6,682 bases of DNA, from the NCBI GenBank assembly GCA_905215205.1, contig CAJMPK010000082.1, forward strand, positions 1 through 6,682, written 5' to 3'. The DNA is from an uncultured bacterium (GTDB lineage Bacteria; Actinomycetota; Coriobacteriia; Coriobacteriales; Coriobacteriaceae). The translations under genes and the position numbers were made by a program. Positions 1-5,170 of the stretch are shown here, piece by piece. Every line of letters begins with the position of its first letter. Position 1 is the first letter of the stretch. The notes below the pieces were generated by a model that saw only the letters and a program-made list of their open reading frames with translations, was not told where the DNA came from and did not search any database.

Positions 1-1
1 C

Positions 2-877
2 GACCGTCTGTCTGCATCGTTTAAGCAGGTGAGCGACCAGCTCGAGGCCGTGTACAAGGGCCTGGGCGACATGCAGTCTATCGCCACCGGCGTGGGCGAC
101 CTTAAGCGCGTGCTGGGCAACGTCAAGGCGCGTGGCATTTTGGGTGAGGTGCAGCTGGGCGCGATCCTGGCGGACATCCTTACGCCCGACCAGTATCTGG
201 AAAACGTTGCCACCAAGCCCGGCGCCTCGGAGCGCGTTGAGTTTGCCGTCAAGCTGCCGGTAGACGAGGGCGATCCCGTGCTGCTGCCAATTGACTCCAA
301 ATTCCCGGGCGACGCGTACGAGCATCTGCTCGACGCCCAGGAGTCGGGCGACGCGGAGGCCGTCGCTGCTGCGCGCAAGACGCTCGACGCGATGGTGAAG
401 CGCGAGGCCAAGGACATTTGCGAGAAGTACCTGAGCGTGCCCGCGACCACCAACTTTGGCATCATGTTCGTACCGTTTGAGGGCCTGTATGCCGAGGTCG
501 TCAGTCGTCCCGGGCTTATCGAGACCCTGGGCCGCGACTATCACGTCAACGTTGCCGGCCCCAGCACCATGGCGGCCATCCTCAACAGTCTGCAGATGAG
601 CTACCAGACGTTTAAATTGCAAAAACGTACCGACGACGTGCTGCGCGTGCTTTCCGCCGTCAAGGCCGAGCTGCCGCGTTATCAGACGGCGCTGCGCCGT
701 GCCCAACAGCAGATCGAGACCGCAGGAAAGACGGTCGAGGGCATCATCACCACGCGCACCAACGTTATGGAGCGCAAGCTCAAGGATATCGACGCGCTGG
801 AAGACGCGCGGGAGGCTGACGAGATTTTGGGCTTGGAGTCCGCAGGCTTACTCGCGGGCCAGGAAGACGAGGACTAG
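2..877 (+). CDS. rmuC: RmuC family protein, 3' part (5' end outside window)
   Basis: The reading frame is open from the first complete codon at base 2, so the gene begins upstream; the GTG at 29 is an internal valine, not a start. The visible 291 residues hold most of the RmuC domain. Family features seen are the block GVGDLKRVLGNVKARG, then GE.QLGAIL, the DSKFP motif at bases 293-307, the VPFEGLYAEV segment, and NVAGPSTMAAILNSLQM. The DSK motif follows a hydrophobic strand, as in PD-(D/E)XK-like nuclease folds, to which RmuC has been related. After about base 640 the protein becomes a charged helical, probably coiled-coil tail ending in acidic residues. RmuC proteins usually have an N-terminal membrane anchor and coiled coil, which would lie left of the window. 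The family is linked to limiting recombination at inverted repeats, but its biochemical activity is poorly defined. The family call is secure; nuclease activity is inference. Confidence 0.93.
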   Translation, partial: DRLSASFKQVSDQLEAVYKGLGDMQSIATGVGDLKRVLGNVKARGILGEVQLGAILADILTPDQYLENVATKPGASERVEFAVKLPVDEGDPVLLPIDSKFPGDAYEHLLDAQESGDAEAVAAARKTLDAMVKREAKDICEKYLSVPATTNFGIMFVPFEGLYAEVVSRPGLIETLGRDYHVNVAGPSTMAAILNSLQMSYQTFKLQKRTDDVLRVLSAVKAELPRYQTALRRAQQQIETAGKTVEGIITTRTNVMERKLKDIDALEDAREADEILGLESAGLLAGQEDED

Positions 878-904
878 CCGTGCCTGACGGCGGGGCGTCG
901 GCGC

Positions 905-927
905 AAGCGCGGGGCGCGGGCGCTTTT
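905..927 (+). terminator. Candidate rho-independent terminator after rmuC
   Basis: AAGCGC (905-910) and GCGCTT (920-925) form a perfect 6-bp inverted repeat around a 9-base GC-rich loop. The 3' arm runs into a short T run (924-927). It lies 27 bases after the rmuC stop and before the next gene, as expected for a terminator. The T tract is short and the surrounding DNA is very GC-rich, so this is a weak to moderate call. Confidence 0.45.
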
Positions 928-937
928 CGCATCGTGC

Positions 938-968
938 TTGCCTGAAGTGCGCTTTAGTGTGCAACAAT
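938..968 (+). promoter_or_regulatory. Candidate promoter of the ABC transporter gene
   Basis: TTGCCT (938-943) resembles a -35 box. TGC followed by AACAAT (960-968) resembles an extended -10 box. The spacer is 19 bases, longer than the usual 17. A start about 7 bases downstream would give a leader of about 28 bases before the ATG at 1003. The -10-like box overlaps the in-frame ATG at 967, which argues against translation starting there. This is pattern matching only. Confidence 0.3.
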
Positions 969-991
969 GGCGTTTCGCCCTATCAGACGTG

Positions 992-999
992 AAAGGAAG
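992..999 (+). promoter_or_regulatory. Ribosome binding site that fixes the ABC transporter start
   Basis: AAAGGAAG, with AGGA at 994-997, lies 5 bases before the ATG at 1003. No comparable purine-rich site precedes the in-frame ATG at 967, so 1003 is the preferred start. Confidence 0.65.
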
Positions 1000-1002
1000 A
1001 CC

Positions 1003-2805
1003 ATGTCTCAGAGAAGCACCAGCCCGCTCAAACGCTCCACCGTTCGCCGCACGCTGCAGTGTTTTTGGGACGTCACACGCACGCAGCCGCTGATTGTCTT
1101 TCTCTCGGTGTTCTCGTCGGCGGGCTACATCTTTTTGCTCACGTTTGCCAACACCTACGTGATGGCCCTTATCGTCGACCGCGTCCAAGCGGGTCCTGTG
1201 ACGGGCGATCAAGTATTCGAGGTATTTGGTCCCTACATTCTGGCGCTCGTGCTCGTTAACCTGGTAGGCCAAATCCTCTCCAAGCTACAGGACTACACCG
1301 TCTACAAGCTCGAGATTGCGGGCAACTATCACCTGGCGCGCCTGTGCTTTGACACGCTCTCCAATCAATCCATGACATTTCACACCAGCCGCTTTGGCGG
1401 ATCGCTTGTGAGCCAGACGAGTCGTTTTATGAGTGGCTACACGGGCTTGGTCGACGTGACGGTGTATTCGCTCATTCCCACCATCACCTCGGTTGTCTGC
1501 ACGGTGGCGGCGCTCGCTCCGGTGGTGCCGACGTTTACCGTGATCTTGGTGGGCATTATGGTCGTCTACATCGCGTTTGTCTGGCTTATGTACAAGCGCA
1601 TCATGCCGCTTTCGGCCGCGACGTCTGCCGCGCAGAACAAATTGTCGGGTGTGCTGTCCGACGCGGTCACGAACATCCTGGCCGTCAAGACCTGTGGGCG
1701 CGAGGACTTTGAGCGCGACCTGTTCGATACCGCCGACCGCGCCGCGCGCGATGCCGAGACGGTTTCGATGCACGCCATGATGCAGCGCAACTTTACGACC
1801 TCGGGCCTTATCGTCATCACCATGGCCGTGGTGAGTGTGTTCGTCGCGGGTGGCAACGCGTGGTTTGGCATTTCGGCCGGCGCGCTCGTCATGATTTTTA
1901 CCTATACGTACAACCTCACCATGCGTCTGAACTACGTAAGCTCCATGATGCAGCGCATCAACCGCGCGCTGGGCGATGCGGCCGAGATGACGCGCGTGCT
2001 GGACGAGCCGCGTCTGGTGGCAGACGACGAGAATGCCCCCGAGCTCAAGGTGGGCGAGGGCGCGATTGATTTTGAGCACCTGAGCTTTGCATACCGTGAC
2101 GCCGCGGCGGGCGAGAGCGTGTTCGACGACCTGACGCTCCATGTGGCAGCGGGCCAGCGCGTGGGCCTGGTGGGCAAATCGGGCTCGGGCAAGACGACGC
2201 TCACCAAGTTGTTGCTGCGCCTGGACGACGTACAGGGCGGCCGCGTGCTCGTGGACGGCCAGGACGTCTCGCGCTGTACGCAGCAGAGTCTGCGCCGCCA
2301 GGTTGCCTACGTGCCGCAGGAGGCGTTGCTGTTCCATCGCTCCATTCGCGAGAATATCGCCTACGGCCGCCCCAACGCTACCGACGAGCAGATTCGCGAG
2401 GCTGCGCGCCTGGCCAACGCGACTGAGTTTATCGACCGCCTGCCCAATGGCTTTGACACCATGGTGGGCGAGCGCGGCGTTAAGCTTTCGGGCGGCCAGC
2501 GCCAGCGCGTGGCCATTGCCCGCGCTATTCTGACCGATGCGCCGATCCTGGTGCTCGACGAGGCGACGTCTGCCCTCGACAGCGAGTCCGAGGCGCTGGT
2601 GCAGGAGGCGCTCGAGAACCTGATGCGCGGTCGCACCTCCATTGTGGTGGCGCATCGCCTGTCCACCGTGGCGGCGCTCGATCGCATCGTGGTGCTGGCG
2701 GACGGCGAGATTGTCGAGGACGGTACGCATGCGCAGCTTGTCGAGGCAGGCGGCGAGTACGCAAGCCTGTGGAGCCGCCAGACCGGCGCATTTTTGGAGG
2801 CGTAA
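1003..2805 (+). CDS. ABC transporter half-molecule, exporter type (membrane domain + ATPase)
   Basis: This 600-residue protein has the usual length and order of an ABCB/MsbA-like exporter half. The membrane domain comes first: hydrophobic segments lie near residues 30-55, 72-93, 153-172, 178-198, 265-283 and 287-303, the six expected. The nucleotide-binding domain follows from about residue 353. Walker A is GKSGSGKT (391-398), the Q-loop glutamine is Q439 in YVPQE, the signature LSGGQ is at 495-499, Walker B is ILVLDE (515-520) with catalytic E520, the D-loop SALD is at 523-526 and the switch histidine is H551. All key residues are intact, so it should be an active ATPase working as a dimer in the cytoplasmic membrane. 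No partner half-transporter lies in the window, so it may be a homodimer. Family members export lipids, drugs or peptides; nothing here identifies the substrate. The start at 1003 is chosen over 967 on its ribosome binding site. Confidence 0.95.
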   Translation: MSQRSTSPLKRSTVRRTLQCFWDVTRTQPLIVFLSVFSSAGYIFLLTFANTYVMALIVDRVQAGPVTGDQVFEVFGPYILALVLVNLVGQILSKLQDYTVYKLEIAGNYHLARLCFDTLSNQSMTFHTSRFGGSLVSQTSRFMSGYTGLVDVTVYSLIPTITSVVCTVAALAPVVPTFTVILVGIMVVYIAFVWLMYKRIMPLSAATSAAQNKLSGVLSDAVTNILAVKTCGREDFERDLFDTADRAARDAETVSMHAMMQRNFTTSGLIVITMAVVSVFVAGGNAWFGISAGALVMIFTYTYNLTMRLNYVSSMMQRINRALGDAAEMTRVLDEPRLVADDENAPELKVGEGAIDFEHLSFAYRDAAAGESVFDDLTLHVAAGQRVGLVGKSGSGKTTLTKLLLRLDDVQGGRVLVDGQDVSRCTQQSLRRQVAYVPQEALLFHRSIRENIAYGRPNATDEQIREAARLANATEFIDRLPNGFDTMVGERGVKLSGGQRQRVAIARAILTDAPILVLDEATSALDSESEALVQEALENLMRGRTSIVVAHRLSTVAALDRIVVLADGEIVEDGTHAQLVEAGGEYASLWSRQTGAFLEA

Positions 2806-2817
2806 AGACCCCATACG

Positions 2818-2826
2818 TGGGACAAT
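2818..2826 (+). promoter_or_regulatory. Candidate extended -10 box upstream of nth
   Basis: TGG followed by GACAAT (2818-2826) fits an extended -10 pattern and would start a transcript about 36 bases before the nth ATG. The nearest -35-like sequence, TTGGAG (2794-2799), is 21 bases upstream, too far for a good promoter. A small inverted repeat, CCCA-TACG-TGGG (2810-2821), overlaps the box. Because nth starts only 63 bp after the ABC gene, read-through from that gene is equally possible. Confidence 0.22.
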
Positions 2827-2857
2827 CGTGCCCATAAGTTTGTTATGCCGCTGAGCC

Positions 2858-2863
2858 GAGGAG
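2858..2863 (+). promoter_or_regulatory. Ribosome binding site that fixes the nth start
   Basis: GAGGAG lies 5 bases before the ATG at 2869. An in-frame ATG at 2845 has no such site, and this GAGGAG would fall inside its coding sequence, so the later ATG is preferred. Confidence 0.7.
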
Positions 2864-2868
2864 TCGTT

Positions 2869-3531
2869 ATGCCACGCGAGACCAATGCCGCCAAACGCGA
2901 GCGCGCCGTTGAGGTGTGCGAGCGCCTCAACCGTCGCTATGGCCCGGTCGAGTGCTTTTTGGACCACGAGAATCCCTTTAGGCTGCTCATCGCGGTGCTT
3001 CTCTCGGCGCAGACGACCGACGCGCAGGTCAACAAGGTGACGCCGAAGCTGTTTTCCCAGTGGCCCACGCCCGAGGCCATGGCGGGGGCGAGCGTGGCCG
3101 ATGTGGCCGATACCATTAAGTCGCTCGGCTTTTATAAGAGTAAGGCCAAGCACGCCGTGGAGGCCGCGCAGATAATCGTCGCCGATTACGGCGGCGAGGT
3201 ACCGGCCGACATGAAGGAGCTCGTCAAGCTGCCGGGCGTGGGGCGTAAAACGGCGAACATCGTGCTCAACGTGGGGTTTGGCATCGTGGAAGGCATCGCG
3301 GTCGATACACACGTCAACCGCATCGCACACCGCCTGATGTTGAGCCCCAAGACGCATGCCAAGGAGCCGCTCAAGACCGAGCAAGATCTGCTCAAGATTT
3401 TGCCGCACGAGTATTGGGAGTCGGTCAACCACCAGTGGATCACCTTTGGCCGCGAGATCTGCGACGCCCGCAAACCTAAGTGCGACGAGTGTCCGCTGGC
3501 AGACCTTTGCCCCAGCGTACGGGTGGGCTAG
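2869..3531 (+). CDS. nth: Endonuclease III (bifunctional DNA glycosylase/AP lyase)
   Basis: The 220-residue protein is close to the roughly 210 residues usual for bacterial Nth. It removes oxidised pyrimidines from DNA and cuts the backbone at the abasic site, in base excision repair. The early conserved block LLSAQTTD is at 44-51. The helix-hairpin-helix LPGVGRKTA carries the catalytic lysine K127, and VDTHVNR carries the catalytic aspartate D146. The C-terminus has the four-cysteine iron-sulfur loop with exact C-X6-C-X2-C-X5-C spacing: C198, C205, C208 and C214. Nothing is missing, so it should be active. The K/D pair and the QTTD and iron-sulfur features favour Nth over MutY or AlkA relatives. 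It follows the ABC gene by 63 bp on the same strand and is convergent with the ATPase gene on its right. Confidence 0.97.
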   Translation: MPRETNAAKRERAVEVCERLNRRYGPVECFLDHENPFRLLIAVLLSAQTTDAQVNKVTPKLFSQWPTPEAMAGASVADVADTIKSLGFYKSKAKHAVEAAQIIVADYGGEVPADMKELVKLPGVGRKTANIVLNVGFGIVEGIAVDTHVNRIAHRLMLSPKTHAKEPLKTEQDLLKILPHEYWESVNHQWITFGREICDARKPKCDECPLADLCPSVRVG

Positions 3532-3533
3532 GT

Positions 3534-3562
3534 CGCAAGGGCAGGGTGTCGCCGCTCTTGCG
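3534..3562 (+). terminator. Imperfect hairpin between the convergent nth and ATPase genes
   Basis: CGCAAG (3534-3539) and CTTGCG (3557-3562) are a perfect 6-bp inverted repeat, with a further GGC/GCC pairing inside. It begins 2 bases after the nth stop, in the 80-bp convergent gap. There is no T run on either strand, so it is not a classical rho-independent terminator. It may still slow or protect transcript ends. Confidence 0.25.
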
Positions 3563-3611
3563 TGTCTCCGGGCGGCACAAATCGGGATGCGGCCGGTGAC
3601 CACGGCGCTCG

Positions 3612-4769
3612 CTACGACTCCCGAAGCAAGAACTCTTCTACCGGCACAACCGATGCCCCCTCGGTATCGTAGCGCTCGGAGCCGTGATATACGACGGCTC
3701 GGTCCTTTGCGGGAATGCCAAGTTCGGAACCAACAGAGCGTAGGTGTCGAGCGAATGTGTCGCGATAGGTAGCGCCCGATTTTATTTCGAACGCCTGTGG
3801 GCGAGCCGGCTCTGTTAGATCGATAAGGTCGATCTCTCGTTTGCTGTCGTCGCGATAAAAGACAAGCGTGGGCTCGATGCCTCTGTTGAGATATGCCTTC
3901 TGGCGTTCCGAGACAACGAGGTTTTCGAATATTTCCCCGCTTAGGGGGTGGTTCATGAGACTGCGCTCGTCGTGAATGCCAAGCAGATGGCAAAGTAGTC
4001 CCGTGTCGTAGAAGTACAGTTTTGGTGCTTTGGTAAGCCGCTTGCGCATGTTTCCAGCATATGGCTGAAGCAGGAACACCAAATAGCTTGATTGCAGGAT
4101 CGAAAGCCACGAGCTGATCGTCGCCGTGGCGACTCCCACATCAGCGGCGAGTCTTGATAGGTTAAGCAGCCCTCCCGCGCAAGCCGCGCACAGCCCGATC
4201 ATTTTTCTAAAGGAGCTCAGGTTGCGCACGTCGAGAAGACCGCCCGCATCGCGTTCCACATAGGTCATAAGGTAATTTTGGTAGAACATATTGGTGGGGA
4301 TGCCCGCATCATATATGCGCGGGTATCCCCCGCGAATCAGGTAGGTGTCAAGCGAGATTTGCGTATCGCTGAGCTCCTGGTAGGAGAGAGGTAGGAGTTT
4401 GAGCATGCCGACGCGCCCGGCAAGCGATTGCTGGATGTTGTGCATGAGCAAAAAGTTTTGCGAGCCGGACAATACATACTGGCCGGCTCTTCCGCGCTCG
4501 TCGGAGGCGACCTGAATCATGCTGAACAGCTCCGGTGCATATTGGGCCTCGTCGATGATCAGATGATCGGGGCGCCTGCTGATAAAGCCGACGGGGTCAT
4601 CGAGTGCGGCGCGACGGACTTCCGGGTTCTCGAGGTTGAGATATTCATATTCGGGAAAGACGGCCTTGATGAGAGTTGACTTGCCGCTTTGGCGTGGCCC
4701 CGTAAGCGAGACGACGGGAAACCATTCTGACATGTCGCGTAGCTTTTGGGCCATGGTTCGCTCAATCAT
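3612..4769 (-). CDS. AAA ATPase with DUF4143 C-terminal domain, function unknown
   Basis: This 385-residue protein has the usual length and order for AAA_14/DUF4143 ATPases. Walker A is GPRQSGKS (24-31), Walker B is HLIIDE (69-74), the SGSQNF sensor strand is at 101-106, and SLAGR ends in a likely arginine finger, R119. A winged-helix-like segment (about 195-235) follows, then the DUF4143 part. That part ends in a pattern resembling a PD-(D/E)XK nuclease core: GEIFEN with E282, E312/D314 in REID, and E328-I-K330 in FEIKSG. Cleavage activity is not shown for the family as far as I know and is inference here. The ATG at 4769 is chosen because family members begin MI.R..., and AAGGG lies 8 bases before it; the frame stays open to 4895, but that stretch is basic and unlike the family. 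GC is about 52% in the part counted, below its neighbours, which suggests transfer. The gene stands alone between nth and mfd, with repeats upstream. Confidence 0.9.
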   Translation of the reverse strand: MIERTMAQKLRDMSEWFPVVSLTGPRQSGKSTLIKAVFPEYEYLNLENPEVRRAALDDPVGFISRRPDHLIIDEAQYAPELFSMIQVASDERGRAGQYVLSGSQNFLLMHNIQQSLAGRVGMLKLLPLSYQELSDTQISLDTYLIRGGYPRIYDAGIPTNMFYQNYLMTYVERDAGGLLDVRNLSSFRKMIGLCAACAGGLLNLSRLAADVGVATATISSWLSILQSSYLVFLLQPYAGNMRKRLTKAPKLYFYDTGLLCHLLGIHDERSLMNHPLSGEIFENLVVSERQKAYLNRGIEPTLVFYRDDSKREIDLIDLTEPARPQAFEIKSGATYRDTFARHLRSVGSELGIPAKDRAVVYHGSERYDTEGASVVPVEEFLLRES

Positions 4770-4777
4770 CTTTAACG

Positions 4778-4782
4778 CCCTT
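4778..4782 (-). promoter_or_regulatory. Ribosome binding site supporting the ATPase start at 4769
   Basis: On the minus strand AAGGG lies 8 bases before the ATG at 4769. It is a modest match, but together with the family-typical N-terminus (MIERT, followed by FPVVSLTGPRQSGKS) it makes this start more likely than the in-frame ATGs at 4799, 4811 and 4895. Confidence 0.5.
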
Positions 4783-4795
4783 CGTGTCTTGCATC

Positions 4796-4813
4796 GCATG
4801 CTCGCAGGCATGC
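4796..4813. repeat. GCATGC pair forming a small hairpin in the ATPase leader
   Basis: GCATGC occurs at 4796-4801 and 4808-4813 with six bases between. The word is its own reverse complement, so the pair can fold as a 6-bp hairpin or act as two identical sites. It lies 26 bases upstream of the ATPase ATG, inside its probable leader. On the + strand it is followed by TTTT (4814-4817), giving a weak terminator-like look for any transcript running toward mfd. Confidence 0.35.
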
Positions 4814-4902
4814 TTTTGGTTCGAAAGTCTCGTGCCGAGTTTGTCGGTATCCGTCGGGTTCTGTGGTAGGTCTTTGGGATTGGCCACATTGCCAAGGCAA
4901 AA

Positions 4903-4971
4903 TAACCATAATTACTAACTAGAAGTTACCACAACTGTAAAGTAGGAATTACCATAATTGCAAAGTAACGC
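4903..4971 (-). repeat. Three degenerate direct repeats with exact 23-bp period
   Basis: Three copies begin at 4903, 4926 and 4949 on the + strand. Read toward the ATPase gene, the 20-base cores are TTACTTTGCAATTATGGTAA (4968-4949), CTACTTTACAGTTGTGGTAA (4945-4926) and CTAGTTAGTAATTATGGTTA (4922-4903). The first matches the second at 16 of 20 positions and the third at 15 of 20; 12 positions are the same in all three, mainly TA.TT at one end and TGGT.A at the other. The block is very AT-rich in a GC-rich chromosome. It lies 134 bp upstream of the ATPase ATG and about 200 bp from mfd. The first copy has weak TTAC/GTAA symmetry. A poor promoter-like pair (TTTACA, 19 bases, AGTAAT on the minus strand) falls inside the array. 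The array looks like a set of protein-binding sites, perhaps an operator; the binding protein is unknown. Confidence 0.75.
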
Positions 4972-5092
4972 AGGTGGAAGCTGATAATTGATGCCGTTCG
5001 ATTAGGCTGTTTTGTGCCGAGGGCGTTCGGGCGTGCGCGTTTTGGGGTAGCTGTTTGGCGTGCGCTGGCGTGTCCACCTCATGCGCTACCAT

Positions 5093-5098
5093 GACAAT
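5093..5098 (+). promoter_or_regulatory. Weak candidate -10 box upstream of mfd
   Basis: GACAAT is identical to the box proposed before nth and close to AACAAT before the ABC gene. No clear -35 box precedes it. If used, transcription would start near 5105, just before the hairpin at 5118-5140, so that the hairpin would be part of the mfd leader. Confidence 0.18.
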
Positions 5099-5117
5099 CA
5101 AGACTTTTGACGTACGA

Positions 5118-5145
5118 CCCGCCGAGCTTGCCCCGGCGGGCTTTT
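5118..5145 (+). terminator. GC-rich hairpin with T run just upstream of mfd
   Basis: CCCGCCG (5118-5124) pairs perfectly with CGGCGGG (5134-5140) around a 9-base loop, and CTTTT follows (5141-5145). This is the best rho-independent terminator shape in the window. It ends only 25 bases before the mfd ATG. The only upstream gene on the same strand, nth, ended almost 1.6 kb earlier, so it either ends stray read-through or sits in the mfd leader as an attenuator. Which of the two cannot be decided from sequence. Confidence 0.65.
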
Positions 5146-5159
5146 GGCGTTGCAATGCC
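5146..5159. promoter_or_regulatory. Near-palindrome touching the mfd ribosome binding site
   Basis: GGCGTTGCAATGCC is a dyad with six Watson-Crick pairs and one G/T mismatch around the centre TTGCAA. It abuts the GGAGGA ribosome binding site (5160-5165). As DNA it could be an operator. As RNA its perfect centre leaves no loop, so a hairpin would be short. Function is unknown. Confidence 0.3.
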
Positions 5160-5170
5160 GGAGGAACAGC

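Larger units (their letters stand above)
4770..5170. other. Gene-free 401-bp divergent region between the ATPase and mfd
   Basis: No convincing gene lies here. Bases 4770-4902 are the probable leader of the ATPase transcript and hold a GCATGC pair. Bases 4903-4971 are an AT-rich block of three phased repeats. Bases 4972-5092 are mixed sequence with GGCGTGCGC occurring twice (5030-5038 and 5057-5065) and no coding signal. Bases 5093-5170 hold a -10-like box, a terminator-like hairpin, a near-palindrome and the mfd ribosome binding site. I see no tRNA, riboswitch consensus or attachment site. Confidence 0.7.

Noticed and set aside
967..1002. Upstream ATG as the ABC transporter start
   Set aside because: It overlaps the candidate -10 box and lacks a ribosome binding site, whereas the ATG at 1003 has AAAGGAAG at good spacing.
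1285..4110. A 941-codon open frame on the minus strand across the ABC gene, nth and part of the ATPase gene
   Set aside because: It is antisense to two intact, well-recognised genes. The product is dominated by His, Arg, Ala and Leu with no domain I recognise, as expected when GC-rich third positions remove stop codons from the opposite strand.
4770..4895. N-terminal extension of the ATPase (42 more residues)
   Set aside because: The extra sequence is basic and Thr/Pro-rich, unlike the family, and the family-typical start MIERT with an upstream AAGGG is at 4769.
4903..4971. Three repeats as a CRISPR array or replication origin iterons
   Set aside because: Repeats are adjacent, degenerate and without unique spacers, and no cas genes are visible, so not CRISPR. 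Plasmid-type iterons are unlikely because the setting is chromosomal and no replication initiator gene is present.
3532..5170. Insertion sequence or integron carrying the ATPase gene
   Set aside because: I looked for terminal inverted repeats, a target duplication, a transposase or an integrase at both flanks and found none.
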